Part shown: one piece after another, positions 25,330 to 37,044 of the stretch
Layout of the letters: each line of letters starts with the position of its first letter
Position numbering within the stretch: position 1 is the stretch's first letter
Source: Aquila chrysaetos chrysaetos
Taxonomy: Eukaryota > Chordata > Aves > Accipitriformes > Accipitridae
Direction of reading: 5' to 3'
Length of the DNA: 64,000 nt
Assembly: GCF_900496995.4 (NCBI RefSeq)
Contig: NC_044009.1
Location: forward strand, 35,611,505-35,675,504
Translations under genes and position numbers: made by a program
The notes under the pieces: model-generated
The model's database searches: none
What the model was told of the DNA's origin: nothing
Seen by the model: only the letters and a program-made list of their open reading frames with translations

Positions 25330-25445
25330 GTCTCCTCCAGATGGCGAAGGCCATTAGAGCCGCTCTCGCGCGCACGGAGCCATAAAGTTTATGGGCCTCA
25401 TCATTTCGCTGTAATGGAAATAGTTAAATCTGTCTCTGTTTAAGC
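25330..25445. promoter_or_regulatory. AT-rich islet containing a CCATAAA/TTTATGG inverted repeat
   Basis: At 25380-25394 the sequence CCATAAAGTTTATGG forms perfect 7-base arms around one central base. Each arm is a posterior HOX/CDX-type half site. Downstream come CATCATTTCGCTGTAATGG and AATAGTTAAATCTGTC. Candidate homeodomain-dimer site; function is inferred from motif similarity only. Confidence 0.4.
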
Positions 25446-26394
25446 AAACTCTGCCCTCACGGGAGCCCTTGGCGCGGGCAGGCGGGGGGGACTCCGGAGG
25501 GCAGCGGGCGCCTCTGCTCACCACCCGCCGCGGCAGCCGGGGCACCCAGCCCTGGCGCTCCCGCCCGGCACGTGGGACGTCCCCATCGTGCCAGGATGGG
25601 GACAAGCGTGTGACACCAGCGTGGGGGCTCTCCCTGCACTGCAAGCCCTGGTGCCTCAGTTTCCTCTCGGTGCAGGGAAGGTGAAAGCCACATTTGGGGA
25701 AACGAGGCAGGATTTGGGACTGTGCAAATTCCCTGCCAGGAGGAGCCAAGAGGCAATGTGTAGGCAGGCGAGCAGAGTGCAGGGAGCTGTGGGCAGGATG
25801 ATTCCTGCCTGCTTCAGGCAGGGCACCCGCAGCTGCGTAGGGGTGACACTGGGATTCGGCAAATGCAGACCTGCCCTGCGCAGGCAGGTGCTTTGGCCCG
25901 GCAGCCCCCAGGCAGAACCCAGCCTGGAGCCTACTGCATGGGACAGAAGAGAATGTGGATGTCTTGAAAGCCACTTTTTGTCCCTCGCCAGGCACTCCCA
26001 GGAGCTGGGTGGGGGGATATGATGCCAGCACAGCCCAGGTTGCCCCCAGCTCTTGAAGCAGGACCAGGGCAGGGAGCAGGGTGAAAGCAGCACCCTGCTG
26101 TGCCTCACAGCACCCCTCAGCCCCGGTCTGGGGGCGGGAGGCTGGACCCTCCTGCTGGGAAGCTGCTGGTGTATTTGTGGAGGGCCAGTTTCTTCCCATG
26201 GGCGGGTGGGAGTGCTGACCCCAAAGCAGTAGGACTGGCTGGTGGCACCTGCCCCACGCACAGGGTCTCAGCTCAGCACCCCATGCAACCTCACCCCGGG
26301 CCCCGCATCTCACCCGGGATGGGGTGAGACCCTGGGGCTGCCCCTGCCGCTGGAGCGGGTCTCCCCACCCATACTTAGCCATGGTGGTGGTGGG

Positions 26395-26520
26395 AGCTAC
26401 CCCCTCCACAGCATGCAAAGCATGATTAATTACAGAGTAAGTCATTAATATTCACAGCTAATTAAAGATCCTTATCATGAATAATGGAGCTCACTCTCCA
26501 AATTATGGGACAAGGATGGA
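26395..26520. promoter_or_regulatory. Homeodomain-core-rich islet
   Basis: Dense cluster: ATGCAAAGCATGATTAATTA, GTCATTAATATTCACAGC, GCTAATTAAAGATCC and ATGAATAATGG within about 80 bases, giving several TAAT/ATTA cores and a POU-like ATGCAAA. GC-rich DNA borders it. A typical look for a developmental enhancer; inference only. Confidence 0.4.
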
Positions 26521-26969
26521 GGAGGGAGTAAAAAGCCCTGTGGGGAGAGGGGGCTGAAGAGGGGCAAAGCTCTGGGGCCGGGGCAGGAGGGGGAGTGGTG
26601 GTGCCCTCCCTGTGAGGTGCCTGGGTCCGGCAGTGCCCTGGTCGGGGATGCAGTGATGGGCAGAAGCTGGGGCAGTTGGCACTGGGGCAGGCAGGGGATC
26701 CAGCCACACTGGAGCAGGGGCCAGGCAGCCCCGGGGGCTCCAGGCACCCCTGCCCATGGGTCTCCAACCTGCCACCCCAGTGTGCGGGGGACCCCTTTGT
26801 GCTGACCCAGTCTTGCACATCTCCCCATGGAGCAAGGACTGTCCTAACCCAGTGGCACACAGCTCCCGAGCCAGCTAATCCCCAGCAGCTGCCCAGCGCC
26901 GGGCTGGGATGGGGCTGTCTAGTCCCCAGGGAGCAGGCGGGAGGGGAGGGCACCGGTACTTTGCCTGAG

Positions 26970-27190
26970 CTCCTGTTATACAAATGAAAGGTTTTTAGTG
27001 GGAAAGACTCCGGGAGAGTAATACATCTCCCATATTGATCGCAGGCCAGGGACCAAGGCACGGCTTAAACAGTAATTGATTTCTAGCCGCCGAGATGTGT
27101 TGGGGAGCATTGATTTAACAGCACTGCAGACACACTGCTACTAATCTGATTAAAGTATTTAGCAGAAATGTTATTCTTTAAAAAAAAAAC
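26970..27190. promoter_or_regulatory. AT-rich islet, candidate conserved element
   Basis: Contains TTATACAAATGAAAGG, GTAATACATCTCCCATATTG, CAGTAATTGATTTCTAGCC and CTAATCTGATTAAAGTATTT, ending in an A(9) run at about 27181-27189. No repeat family recognised and no coding pattern. Confidence 0.4.
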
Positions 27191-27939
27191 AGAGGAAGGT
27201 GATGGTGCTGCCTGGGGCCAGGGGGCTGAGGCAGGGCCGTGAAGCCAGGGCAGCATAGCACCCCGCCGGCGGGGGCCTGGGGACGGCTCTGTGCCCGCAC
27301 CCCGGCAAGGGTGCCGCTGCCTTGGGGCAAGTCTCCAGCCAGCTGCGCTCGCAGCCCTTCCCACCGGAGCTGCCAAGGACGCGGGCGAGCCCGGCGGGAT
27401 GCAGGCGAAGCAGGGCCAAGGACGCGTGCCAGGAGTGTGGGCGACACGTGCGCGAGCCCGCAGCCAGCCGCCCTGGGGACAGAGCAGATACGGGAGGAGG
27501 TGGAGGCAGCCCTCAGATGTGGCCCCGGTCAGAGGCACGCTCGGCTGGTGGAATGGGCACGTGGCCCGCACCGGTGCCGCAGCAGCCGGGGAGGCGCAGG
27601 ATGAGGTCTGGTGGTGCCCGCAGCCCCAACCCCCTGTTCCCTGCAGCCTCCCAGGGCAGGGAGGGGATGCTGAGCCAGGGGACCGTGCGCACTGCTGGCC
27701 CTCCAGCCATGCAGCATCCCCATGCACGCCCCTTCCCTGCCTCGTGCCCCGCTGCAGGTGGTCAAGCCATTGCGGGAGCTCTCGCATGCCGTCCCGTCCC
27801 CTCCCGCCCCGGTGCTGAGAGCAGGGATGGGTGCTGCGCCGGTGGGGACGGGACTCCCCACGCCATTCTTAGCCCCCACGGAGAGGCACCAGCTGAGCAG
27901 GTGGAGGGGTTCCTGCCGCTCCCCATCACACACATCAGC

Positions 27940-28045
27940 CCAGTTAATTAACAGGCGATATCAAACAAATAAATTATTCCTGCTTCCTATTGATTCTAAT
28001 CTACTGGCCCCTGGAGAGCCCGGGCTCATTTATCCCACCTGTCAC
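27940..28045. promoter_or_regulatory. AT-rich islet, candidate conserved element
   Basis: CAGTTAATTAACAGGCGATA contains the palindrome GTTAATTAAC, an HNF1/homeodomain-dimer-like site. It is followed by CAAACAAATAAATTATTCC and CTATTGATTCTAATCTACTG. Called from composition and motif content. Confidence 0.35.
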
Positions 28046-29149
28046 CCCTGCTTAGCAGCTGCACTAACATCTGCCCTGCTCCCTTCACCTCTCCCACTCC
28101 TCCACCCTTGGGGCAGAGCTGGGCACAGCCGTGGGGCCAACCCTGCCCCACACCGCTGCCCGTGATCCCCTGGGACGCAGCTGCAGCCTGGCGTGCTGCT
28201 TTTCCCAGGGATGGTGGATGCCCCAGCATGCTGGCAGCACAGAGAGGGAGGCTGGCTGCCCATCATCGTGGCACCCCCTGCCTCCCCGGGGATAAGCCTC
28301 ATCCAGGGATGCCCTGGCCCCTGCCAGCCCTTTCCCTTCCCCAGCACCACCAGAAAGGGTGGGGATGCCAGTTCTGGCTGCCCAAGCCCAGCCCCAGGTC
28401 CCCGTGGGCAGCCAGGCTCCCAGGCCAGGCCATGCCCAGCAGGACAGCAGCCAGATTTCCCTGCTGTCCCGGAAAGAGGCCACCACTGCCCACGCACCAG
28501 CCTTTGATGTCTGCCTCATCTGCGGGAGGCTGATCAAAGCCCGAGCCCCTCCCAGCTCCCGCCCCTGTGGATGCTGGATCAATAAATCCATCCCGGCTCA
28601 GCTGCTGACTGCACAGCCATTTGCTCTGGAGCAGGCTTGGTTGGGAGATCCCAGGGAGGCCCAGGGTCCCAGCATCCACCCCTGCCTGCTTCGGGGGCTC
28701 AGCTCATGGCCGATGCCACACTGGGCTAGTGTCACCTCACCCATGCCAGCCCGGGCTCTTGGGCATGATGGTGGCAGCTGCCAGCCCTTGGCAGCCAGGA
28801 CTGCCTCCTGCTTGGGTCCGGGCAGCGCCCAGAGATGGGTCCTGGTCCTCCCCTGACCAGGGCACCACGGCCCAGCGCTGCCTGCACAGGGCTGGGCTTT
28901 TTCTGGCAGGAGCCCCCAGGCTCGCATGCAGCAGCGCAAGTGGCAGCGTGTGTGCCTTCCTCTGGGTGCGGGGATGTTGGTTGGCTCAGCTGGGGGATGC
29001 TCTGGGCAGCAGCCTGCCGGCACAGAGCCGGTGGTGAGCTGGATGCAGCCAGAGCAGCCCTGGCCTCGCCCCAACTCTGGCAAGTGACCAGTCATGCTGT
29101 ACCGGGGCAGCTGGAGGCTCGCCAGGGCCATGGGACGGGGTCGCAAGCA

Positions 29150-29190
29150 TAGCCTGCCTGTCTGCCTGCCTGCCTGCCTGCTGCTGGTGC
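29150..29190. repeat. (TGCC)n microsatellite
   Basis: Tandem TGCC units, about eight, with one T-containing variant, running into CTGCTGCTGG. Isolated simple repeat. Confidence 0.8.
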
Positions 29191-30279
29191 TTTCCAGAAC
29201 AGGCTGAGTTGGATTTCCTTGGGTTGGACGGATTAAATTGATCCTGGCCAGACACCAGTGATAGGCTGCTTGCCACGTGCCCGTGGTCCGAGCCTGCCTG
29301 GAGCATTTGGTGCTCAGACAGGGGTCAGCCGGCTTCTGGCTTGGGAAGGGACATGCCAAGCGCTGGAGTCACTCCTGGGGACCCTGACGAGTCCCTCATG
29401 CTGTCTGTCCCTCCCCAAGCCTTTGGATGTCCCCCACGCTGCTCTTCCCTTGCAGAAAGCCGAGCAGCGACAGCCCCGCCGTTGTGCCGAGGGGTGGGTG
29501 AGGAAGAGCAGCGGATGCTGTTGCCGAGCCCTGCTGCCAAGGTAGCCGGGGCCGGGGGGCCGGCAGCTGACTCACTCGCCCGGGATGATTCATCTCAGGC
29601 GGCTGGCAGGAGCAGCCAGAGAGCCAGAGCGGCTTCAGCCGGGCCAGGATGTCTTGCCCAGAGCCAGCCCATCACCCTGGCCTCCAGCCCTTGGCTGAAC
29701 CCATGCGCCTGCACCTCTCGGATGCAGCCCAGCTATATACATGCCCGGGAGCTGCCAGCCTCCCCACCACTGACCCACCACCTGCCCTGCGGAGGCCGTG
29801 GGGTGCCCGGCAGGATGGGGGGCTGCAGCTCCCGGCTGGCTTGGCGCAGTCCCATGGCGGCGTGTGGCGGGGCGCGTGTAGGAGGAGCGGCTGGCAGCGC
29901 CGCAGCCGGGAGATAAGCTCCTCTCTCATCCTCATCGCCTGTGATGGGAGGGAGATTTATGGTTCCGAGCTGCGATTTGTGCACAGCTCCAGCACACGGT
30001 ATTGATCACTCCTGGTTTCTCCTGCTGCTCCCTCATCTCCCAGCCCCTCCTGCCTGGTGAGGCGGGCAAACCGGCCCTGCCTGTTAACTCTTCCACACCT
30101 GGGGACCGCCGGGGCCAGGCACCCCTCTGTGCTGCAGCAGCTGGGGCAACAAGGAGCACCCCAGGTCCAGGCTGGCTGGGATGCCAGGGCCCACCTCTCG
30201 GGAGAATAGCAGGGTTTTCCCCCGCCGAGGCGCAGAGCAGAGCAGGCAGGGGTAGTTTGGCTGGGCTGGCAGTGGGGAG

Positions 30280-30580
30280 CGCCCCTTGGCAAGGAGAGGG
30301 GCCAAGGGCGGGACTGGAAGAGCCAAGGGGACAGGGATGGCAAGCAGTGATAAGGGGACAGGGTGGAGGGAATGGGGCATGGTGCCAGGGATTAGTGCTG
30401 AGTGTACGGGGCTGGCAGGTGGTGACAAAGGGACAGTGCCCAGGGGACAGGGTGTGATGGCCACGGGCGGTGCCGAGGGCACATGGACAGCAGCGTGCGC
30501 CGAGCAGTCCCGGCGCCAGCCGAGGGGCTGACGCCGAGGGGACGGGGATAGGGGCAGCCGAGGGGGGACGGGGATGGGAC
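30280..30580. repeat. G-rich degenerate repeat (GGGGACAGGG / GGGGACGGGG)
   Basis: GGGGACAGGG-like decamers recur at irregular spacing near 30328, 30355 and 30437 and as GGGGACGGGG near 30539 and 30566, in otherwise similar purine-rich sequence. It looks like an old minisatellite. The plus strand has many G-runs that could form quadruplexes. Confidence 0.45.
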
Positions 30581-31769
30581 TGCGGGTGGCTCTGCAGCAG
30601 CAGCAGGAAACGATGTGTGAAATGAAGAGTTCCTGCCCAGTGCCCAGAGGGAGCGTGCAGCATACTGAGCAGTGCTGGGGCCGGGGAGGGGGCTGCGAGG
30701 GGGTGCGTGGCCGAGGGGGTCCCCAGCACCACATGGGGACCCTGACTCAGCGTGGGGCTGTGCCCCTCCTGCAGGGGAGGCGGGAGGGGGGGGCTCTCGG
30801 CATGGGAGCAGCGGGTGGCTGCCGTGGGGCTGGAGGCTGTGGGGGGCACAGCCCTGCTAGATCAAGTCCTCGCTGTCCCCCCTGCGAGACGCCCCAGCCC
30901 CGCGTACCCACCACCCCCTCCCCGCTTGCTGGTTTCCCGCTGCTCCGCGGAGATAATTAAATCCGCCGTTTCGGCAGGTTCCGCATCCCCTGCCAGGCGG
31001 ATCCGCAATCAGCCTCGAGAGGGCCGGGGGCTCCCCCACCTGCGCACCCCCTCCTGCCCTCCCCGCCGCCACGCCACCCCCGCGCCGGGGCACCTTGCCT
31101 GGCCCTGCCGCCTCTGCCTGCCTCGGCTCCCTGCCTGCCGGCGTGACCTGCCCGCCTGCACCCTTGGGGACAATCCTGGGTGCTCGCGGGAGGGGCAACA
31201 CATTCGTCTCCCGTGTCAGTGACGTCTCCTCCACCAGCCGCAGGGTCACAGCCCCATGCCGGCTCCTCTGGGGGGGTCAGCCCTGTCCCCAAAGCCAGCC
31301 TGGCTGCAGAGGGACCCGTCCGGGGGGTGGCACAGACCCCGAGCACGGGCAGGAGCAGCTCCCCACTGGCTGCCCCAGCTCCCCATCCATCCCTGGTTCC
31401 GACGTTATCATCTTCCCGCGGCACCCAGGGAAGCTTTAAATAATTCAGGGAGGTGAGCTCGAGCACAGATGCTCCCGTAGGCAGCTGGGTGCGAGCAGGC
31501 AGGCAGCGGCTGGGCGGCAGAGATAGCAGTGCCGTCCCCGCCGGCTGCCCAGGGCTTGCTGGCACCTGCCAGCCGGGAAGAAAGGGCCTGGGCTCAGCAT
31601 TCACAAAGGAAAAGCACCGAGAGCATCTTCCTGAGGCAGCTCAGCAGAGGCGGGAGGTGAGCAGGGTGCCCAGGGAGCCCCTCACCGTCCTGCCCCCCAT
31701 GCCCAGCCCTGCGCCATGCCCCAAGCCTGGCTGGCTCACCCCCCACCCTCCCCTCTGCCCCCAATCTCC

Positions 31770-31890
31770 TGTGCAGCATCCCAGATTGATTCCTGAGAAA
31801 GCCTGTTGTGAAGCTGGCAGCTCTGGCTGTAAATTCAGATCAATAATTTAAGGGGGTAAAACTATTAATAGAAGATTAAAATATCTGCTG
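31770..31890. promoter_or_regulatory. AT-rich islet, candidate conserved element
   Basis: Contains GTAAATTCAGATCAATAATT, TAAAACTATTAATAGAAG and ATTAAAATATCTGCTGTTG in GC-rich surroundings. No coding pattern or repeat. Confidence 0.35.
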
Positions 31891-34800
31891 TTGTCTGAGG
31901 CACGAGGGTGGGAGTGAAGGTGAGGGTGCCTGGATGACCTGCACAGCTACCTCCACGCCCTGCCAAAAGCCCTGGCGCTACCGGTGCCGATGCGGTGGGG
32001 AGAGTGGCAAGCATTGCTGTAACGAATTGCCGGCTGTGCCAGGAGAGGGGAGGGAGGCATACATCAGGGAGCGGGGTTATTGATGGACTCCAAGGCTGCT
32101 ATTACCCGCCAGCCCTGCTATTACACACACCATCACTCAGTGCGTGACCGTGGCCGCCATGCCAGCCCCTCGGCGGTGCCTTGGTCTGCACTGGCTGGGA
32201 AAACCACGGGAAACAGGTATAATTACACAGGCGGTGCTCACCAAGGGTATTTTGGCTGCATCCCCATTACCTGTGCTTCTGGCTACACATTGCACCGATG
32301 CTGTTCAATGCTGCCTGGGTCGTCCTCCAAGTCCCGTGTCCCCAGCCCCACAGCGAGCCACCAGGAAGCAAACCCCGTGGCACATCCCCGCTCCACCCCA
32401 GCGCCTTCTCCATCCTCCACAGCCAGCCTGGCCCCATGCAGCCTCGCTGAGCCGCTGGCAGGAGGCAGCCCCTGCCAGCCTGGAGGGGGGAGCTGGCCCT
32501 CCCCGCCCGCAGGTGATGCTCTCGGGAGCCACGGTGTGACGTGGAGAGCCCACCGCAGCCCGGCTCATTTTGGGAGGATTAGTCTGTGATCTCCCACTGC
32601 CCAGCCCCGGGGAGGGTGGCTCTGGGAAGTAGGGAAGGTGAATTTCAGGGAGATTAACCCTGGTCCCCAGCGGGATGAGAAATGGAGGTACATCTGCTCA
32701 TCCGAATGGAAGGAACAGCCGCCCCGCGAGGGACCAGATAAAAATAGGCTGACATTTACCTGCCAGCCCCAAGCAGGGTGAGTGGAGGGCACCGTGGCCA
32801 GGCCATGTCCACCGAGGGATGAAGGCATCCACTCGAGTGCCAAGCACTCACCACCCGCTGTCCTGCTCAGGCGGTAGGGACAGCGTACAGCATGCAGCGG
32901 TGTGGCTGTGTGGCTGCAGGGCAGTGTCCTGGGGTGGCACCGGTGATGGGGAGTCCTGCGGAGGAGTGCACAAGCAGGCATCGATGCTGGGGTGATGGGA
33001 CAGCCAGGTGTGTGTGCAGGGCCTGTGGCATGCTCAGGGCAGCCTGTGCGTGGAGGTGAGCAGCAAGGTGGCTGGCAGTGAGGTGAGCAGCTGTGGCATG
33101 GGCAGGGGTGAGAGTTAGGGGCAGGGCTGGTGCCCGAGCCTGGAGCCTGCTGGGGTACTTGTTCCTCCCAGGGGGATGGTAGTGAAGAGAACAGGCTGGG
33201 ATCCCTGGTAGAGGTGCCCTGGGAGGTGCCTGAGGAAGGTGAATGAAACCCGCCTGGGCACCATCCCCTGCAAACAGAAGAAAGAGGCCTCTTCACCTGT
33301 CTGAAGCCCTGCAGCCCAGGCTGCCGGGCAGGGCTGGCGGCACCCTCTGCCCTGCTCAGGAGCCAGGGGATGCCGCAGCGGCTGGTCCCATCTGCCCGCA
33401 GCAGCCCCTGTCTTCCCATGCACCACAGACCAGGGCTGAGCATCCTTCTACGATGACATGAACATTTCCCGTCAGTGCTGGCAGCTCCTTCTTGGGATGA
33501 CACTTGCCATCTCCGAGCAGTGCAGGCCAGCCACCCCGCAGCCACAGAGGTCGGCACACCTCCTCCAGCATCACCAGCTCGGCATCCCACTGCCGACAAA
33601 CGCTGACCTTGCTGCGTGCCCAGCGGCCAGGCACACTGCTGCACATCACCTCGGCTCTGCTCAGGGTGCCTGCCCAAGCCGAGGCACAGCAGCCTGACCC
33701 ACGGCTGGTCACCCAAGTCCCCAGGGCTGCGATAGCCCCTTGAGCCGCTAGCACTGCTGCCCTCGGGGCACAGCCTCTACCCCACCAGCACCCAGCCCTT
33801 GCCTGGCCTGGGGCACCCGGCCTGGGGCAACCTGCCTGGCGCCAGCAAGCCCAAGTCCGAGCCCTCACCACCAAGAAGCCAGCGCAAGGCTGCGAGTGGG
33901 AAGGGTTAACAGCTCTCAGAGCAGAGCCTCCCCTTCCTCCCCCTGCGCTGTGTTTTACAGGCCGGAGCTATTACCAGGAAATGTTCCCATCAGCACCATT
34001 GATCCCCTTGTTTACAGCCCTGTAATCCTCAGCTGTTGACTCAGGAGCAAAGAAGAGAGGAGGGGAGGTGGTGGCTCCCTCTTGGGCATCACCTCTGCCC
34101 TGCCCGCATCCCCACGCAATGCCCGCCTGGCTCCGGCGCACCAGGGTGACATGCACCCAAGCCCTGCGGCACCCGGCTGGGCACCGGCGGCTCTGTGGCC
34201 GGTGGGAAGATGATGGAGGGCGGCAGGAGCCTGGCTCTAGCGGTGGCCACGGCCCTGCATGAGCTGGCCCACGCAGGCGGCTGCGGGTCCCCGCTCGCCG
34301 TCGGCGCTCTCCCGGCACGCGGCTGTGCCTCCTGCCAGCTGCCTGACACCTGGTCGCAGGGCCCCGCGCGGCAGACCTGCTTTGTTCTCTATTAGTGCGA
34401 TGAGCGGAGCCGTCACGCTAAATTAGGGACCCTCCCGACTCGCAGCTCTGCATCTGCCAGCCAGCGGCGGCTGCCAGCCAGGAGAGCCCAGCGTAGCAGC
34501 GGTGGGCACCCGCTCGGTGCCCCAGGGAGGCTGCAGGCAGGGTTAGGCAGCCCCCCAGGCTGCCCGCCAGCCAGTGGCATGGCAGGGTTGGGGTGCCAGC
34601 TCCCGGCGTGGGGCATTGTCCTTGCACAGCCCTGCCTGCCCCCGTGGGTTGGCTCTCCCCACCCCAGCGGGGCACGGGTGGCTCCCTGGACCCCTACGCA
34701 AGGGCTGTGGCTCTCCCTCACCCTTAGCCAAACTGGGACTGTGCAAACCTGTGCCGAGCATCTGAGGCAAGGGCGCTTGCGTGCCATCCATCACCGGGAC

Positions 34801-35500
34801 TTTCATGAGCTTTTGTAATTCTTCCAGCTCCGATAACACTAGAGCTCAGCCACCTCCCTGTGCTGGTGCCCACAGGCATATCCCCATGCTGGCCGGGAGG
34901 GCAGGATTATGCCTCCATCCACTCATTTACCCTACTGCCTAGATGCAGCCCATCCCCTGGCCCCTGCTCTGCTAGGACGGGATATGCTTTGCTCCCTTCC
35001 AAAGCCCTCCAGGCAGGGATCTACCTTCCCTCCCTCCGCAAGCCCTCCAGAGCCTGGCTCTCCCCCAGAGCCCACGGGAAGGGTAAGGAGCCAGGCTTCC
35101 CGGTTGGGCTGGAGCAAGTCTGCGGGTCACAGCCTGCCTCTGCTGGGGCTGATCCAGGCTGGGCAAGTCCCAGGGCTGGGCTCCCCAACCCACCCTTTCC
35201 CTGTGCCTCTCAGCTTGGCTTCACAGCACAAGCCCTGCCAGAGCACCCCCAGCCCAGCCCAGCGCACCCCTGCTCTGCACAGGCTCTGCCCCAGCCCCAC
35301 AAACCCCACATCAAACCAGGCAGCCTTACAGCCTGCAAAAACCAGCCCCTGGCAGCTTTCCCCACCCCTGATCCCCGGTCACTGGGGGCTAGGATCCCCT
35401 TGTCAGCACGCCAGCAGTGCCCCAGGCTGCGGTTGCCGGCACAGGGGCCGTGCCCAGCCCTCCCTGCCCCCCCCGGGATGTCCTGCCACTGGGCACTCAC

Positions 35501-36154
35501 TGTCTGGAAGTCGCTGCCGTTGCACTCCTCATCACCGAACATACAGTGGACAAGCATCTCGCCCAGGTCCAGCTGGTGGCCCGCGCGCCCATAAAACTCC
35601 TCCAGGTCGAAGGGTCGGCTCTTCTCCTCCTCGCTCATGGCCAGCGTCCCCAGCAGAGCCTCCAATCTGCTCTTCTCTGGGCTCTCCGGCACCAGGGGCT
35701 GGCCAGCCCCATCCAGGAGACCCAGCATCTCCCCTGCCCAATACAGGTCATGGCCAGAGAGCTGCGAGAAGCGGGCAGGGTTGAGGTTGCAGAGTGTGAC
35801 AGCGGGGAAGGTCTTGTTGCGCGCCGTCTCCTCCTCCAGCTGGGTGCTGTGGGGGTACTGGAAGTAGAAGCCCACGCACTTGGCATAGGCGTGGATGAGG
35901 AGGGCCAGCGAGCCCAGGAAGGCCAGCAACCACAGCAGGTTTCGGGCAGTGTAGCGTCGGTGCCGGAAGATGTGCTGGATGCCATGGAGGGTGGAGCGGC
36001 CGGCAAACTCCTCCAGGCTGCACGGGCGCCGCTGCGGGGCCGGAGCATCGCATATTGGGTGCTCGTCGGGGCAGCCCCCCGCAGGAAGGGATGCCAAGGG
36101 CTGGGGCGGACCCCAGGGGCATGGGGGGGTCCTCCGGTCTTCCTCCAGCCACAT
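35501..36154 (-). CDS. ASIC4: Acid-sensing ion channel, first coding exon (ASIC4 by position)
   Basis: Start codon at 36154, preceded in frame by a TAG 30 bases upstream. The exon ends at 35501 with ACA followed by donor GTGAGT, giving 218 codons in phase 0. ASICs are trimeric proton-gated sodium channels of the DEG/ENaC family in neuronal plasma membrane. Seen: the conserved STLHG at residues 54-58 with the His-Gly gating pair, a first membrane helix at about 73-91, the post-TM1 signature FPAVTLCNLN at 116-125, and DLYWAGEMLGLLD then FYGRAGHQL, which form the palm and finger start. All ASIC1-4 genes break their coding sequence near this point. Neighbour order (SPEG, GMPPA, then this) identifies ASIC4. 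The protein, however, resembles the ASIC1a/ASIC2a N-terminal type more than the mammalian ASIC4 start. Downstream exons are not in the window. Family call is firm, orthology less so. Confidence 0.85.
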
Positions 36155-37044
36155 GCTGCCAGACGGCTCTGCCTCTCCCTGCTAAGCCCAAGGTGCTGGA
36201 GGAGGTTTGAGGAGTGGATGACCAGCACGGCCAACGGGCGGGCAGGCGGGCTGGGCTGTGCGCCAGGCAGCGTGCGCCAGTGCCGGGGTGGGACTGGTGC
36301 GGCACGGTGCTGCCTGCACCCTGCCCCAAGCGGGAAGCTCGCTGAGTGCCGAGACCACAGACGTACTTAGTGATTGCCGCATCCTGCAGGAACCGGAGCC
36401 AGAGGCTGAAACATCCTGGAAAGCTCCGGGCGTTCTCAGCGCCTGTCCCCTGGGGGTGCAGGCAATTAGCTGGAGTCCTGCTCTACTTCAACCATCTCTG
36501 TGCACTTAGCGTGGGCTCCCCCGGGAGGGAGAGGCAGGCAAAATCCTCACATCCCCCTGCCAGGGCATATAGAAGCCGCCCGGGGCAGGGCTGCATGGCC
36601 CCGGGCTCAGGGGAGGTACGTGGGCAGCTGTGTCTTGGGGGGCAACGGCTCTTTGGCCACGGGGATGTGGTGGGCCCCCAAGCTCTGCACCAGCCTTGCA
36701 GGAGCGCAGCTCGGAGACATCAGGCTGGCCAAGGAGCCGAGGTGCCGAGTGTCATTCTTGTCACAGCTCCTGCACCCTTGGGCTCAAGCACCTCCTCTGG
36801 GCTCCCCAAAAGCTGCGAGGTGGCAGGCTCCCGCCAGCACAGGGCAAGGATAGGGGGTGGCAGGGCACCCGGGGGGGGCAGTGACACAGACCCCAGGGGA
36901 GCACCAGGTGCTGGTACCACCTGCATGCCATCGGGGATGCTGGCAGGCTCTCCGGTGTGGCGCTACCTTGAGGCCAGGAGCTCTGGCGCGGTGCTGGGGC
37001 CGGCACAGCTCAGCATCCCTCACCCTCGAGGTGCGCAGGAAGAA

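Larger units (their letters stand above)
1251..35500 (-). other. Gene-free interval, probable first intron of the ASIC gene
   Basis: About 34 kb with no recognisable coding exon on either strand. In particular I found no match to later ASIC exons (GKCYTF, GNGLEIMLDIQQ, GDIGGQMGLFIGAS types). Because the ASIC first coding exon at 36154-35501 ends in a clean splice donor and reads toward lower coordinates, this interval is best read as its downstream intron, or the space between two alternative first exons. The background is GC-rich unique sequence with many chance frames. Listed separately are AT-rich islets and two tandem repeats. Stretches not listed (for example 1255-3540, 7800-8900, 11000-12100, 22000-24300, 28100-29900, 32300-35400) show nothing I can name. 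Confidence 0.6.

Noticed and set aside
25354-26445. 363-codon open frame on the minus strand
   Set aside because: No recognisable domain, spans two AT-rich islets, amino-acid composition is that of random GC-rich sequence.
32565-33716. 383-codon open frame on the minus strand
   Set aside because: Pro/Ser/Cys-rich translation without domains, in GC-rich intronic DNA, with no codon-usage or splice support.
1-35500. Remaining ASIC exons within the left part of the window
   Set aside because: I looked on the minus strand for the conserved post-exon-1 motifs (GKCYTF, GNGLEIMLDIQQ, second membrane helix GAS type) and found none. A short exon could still have been missed by eye.
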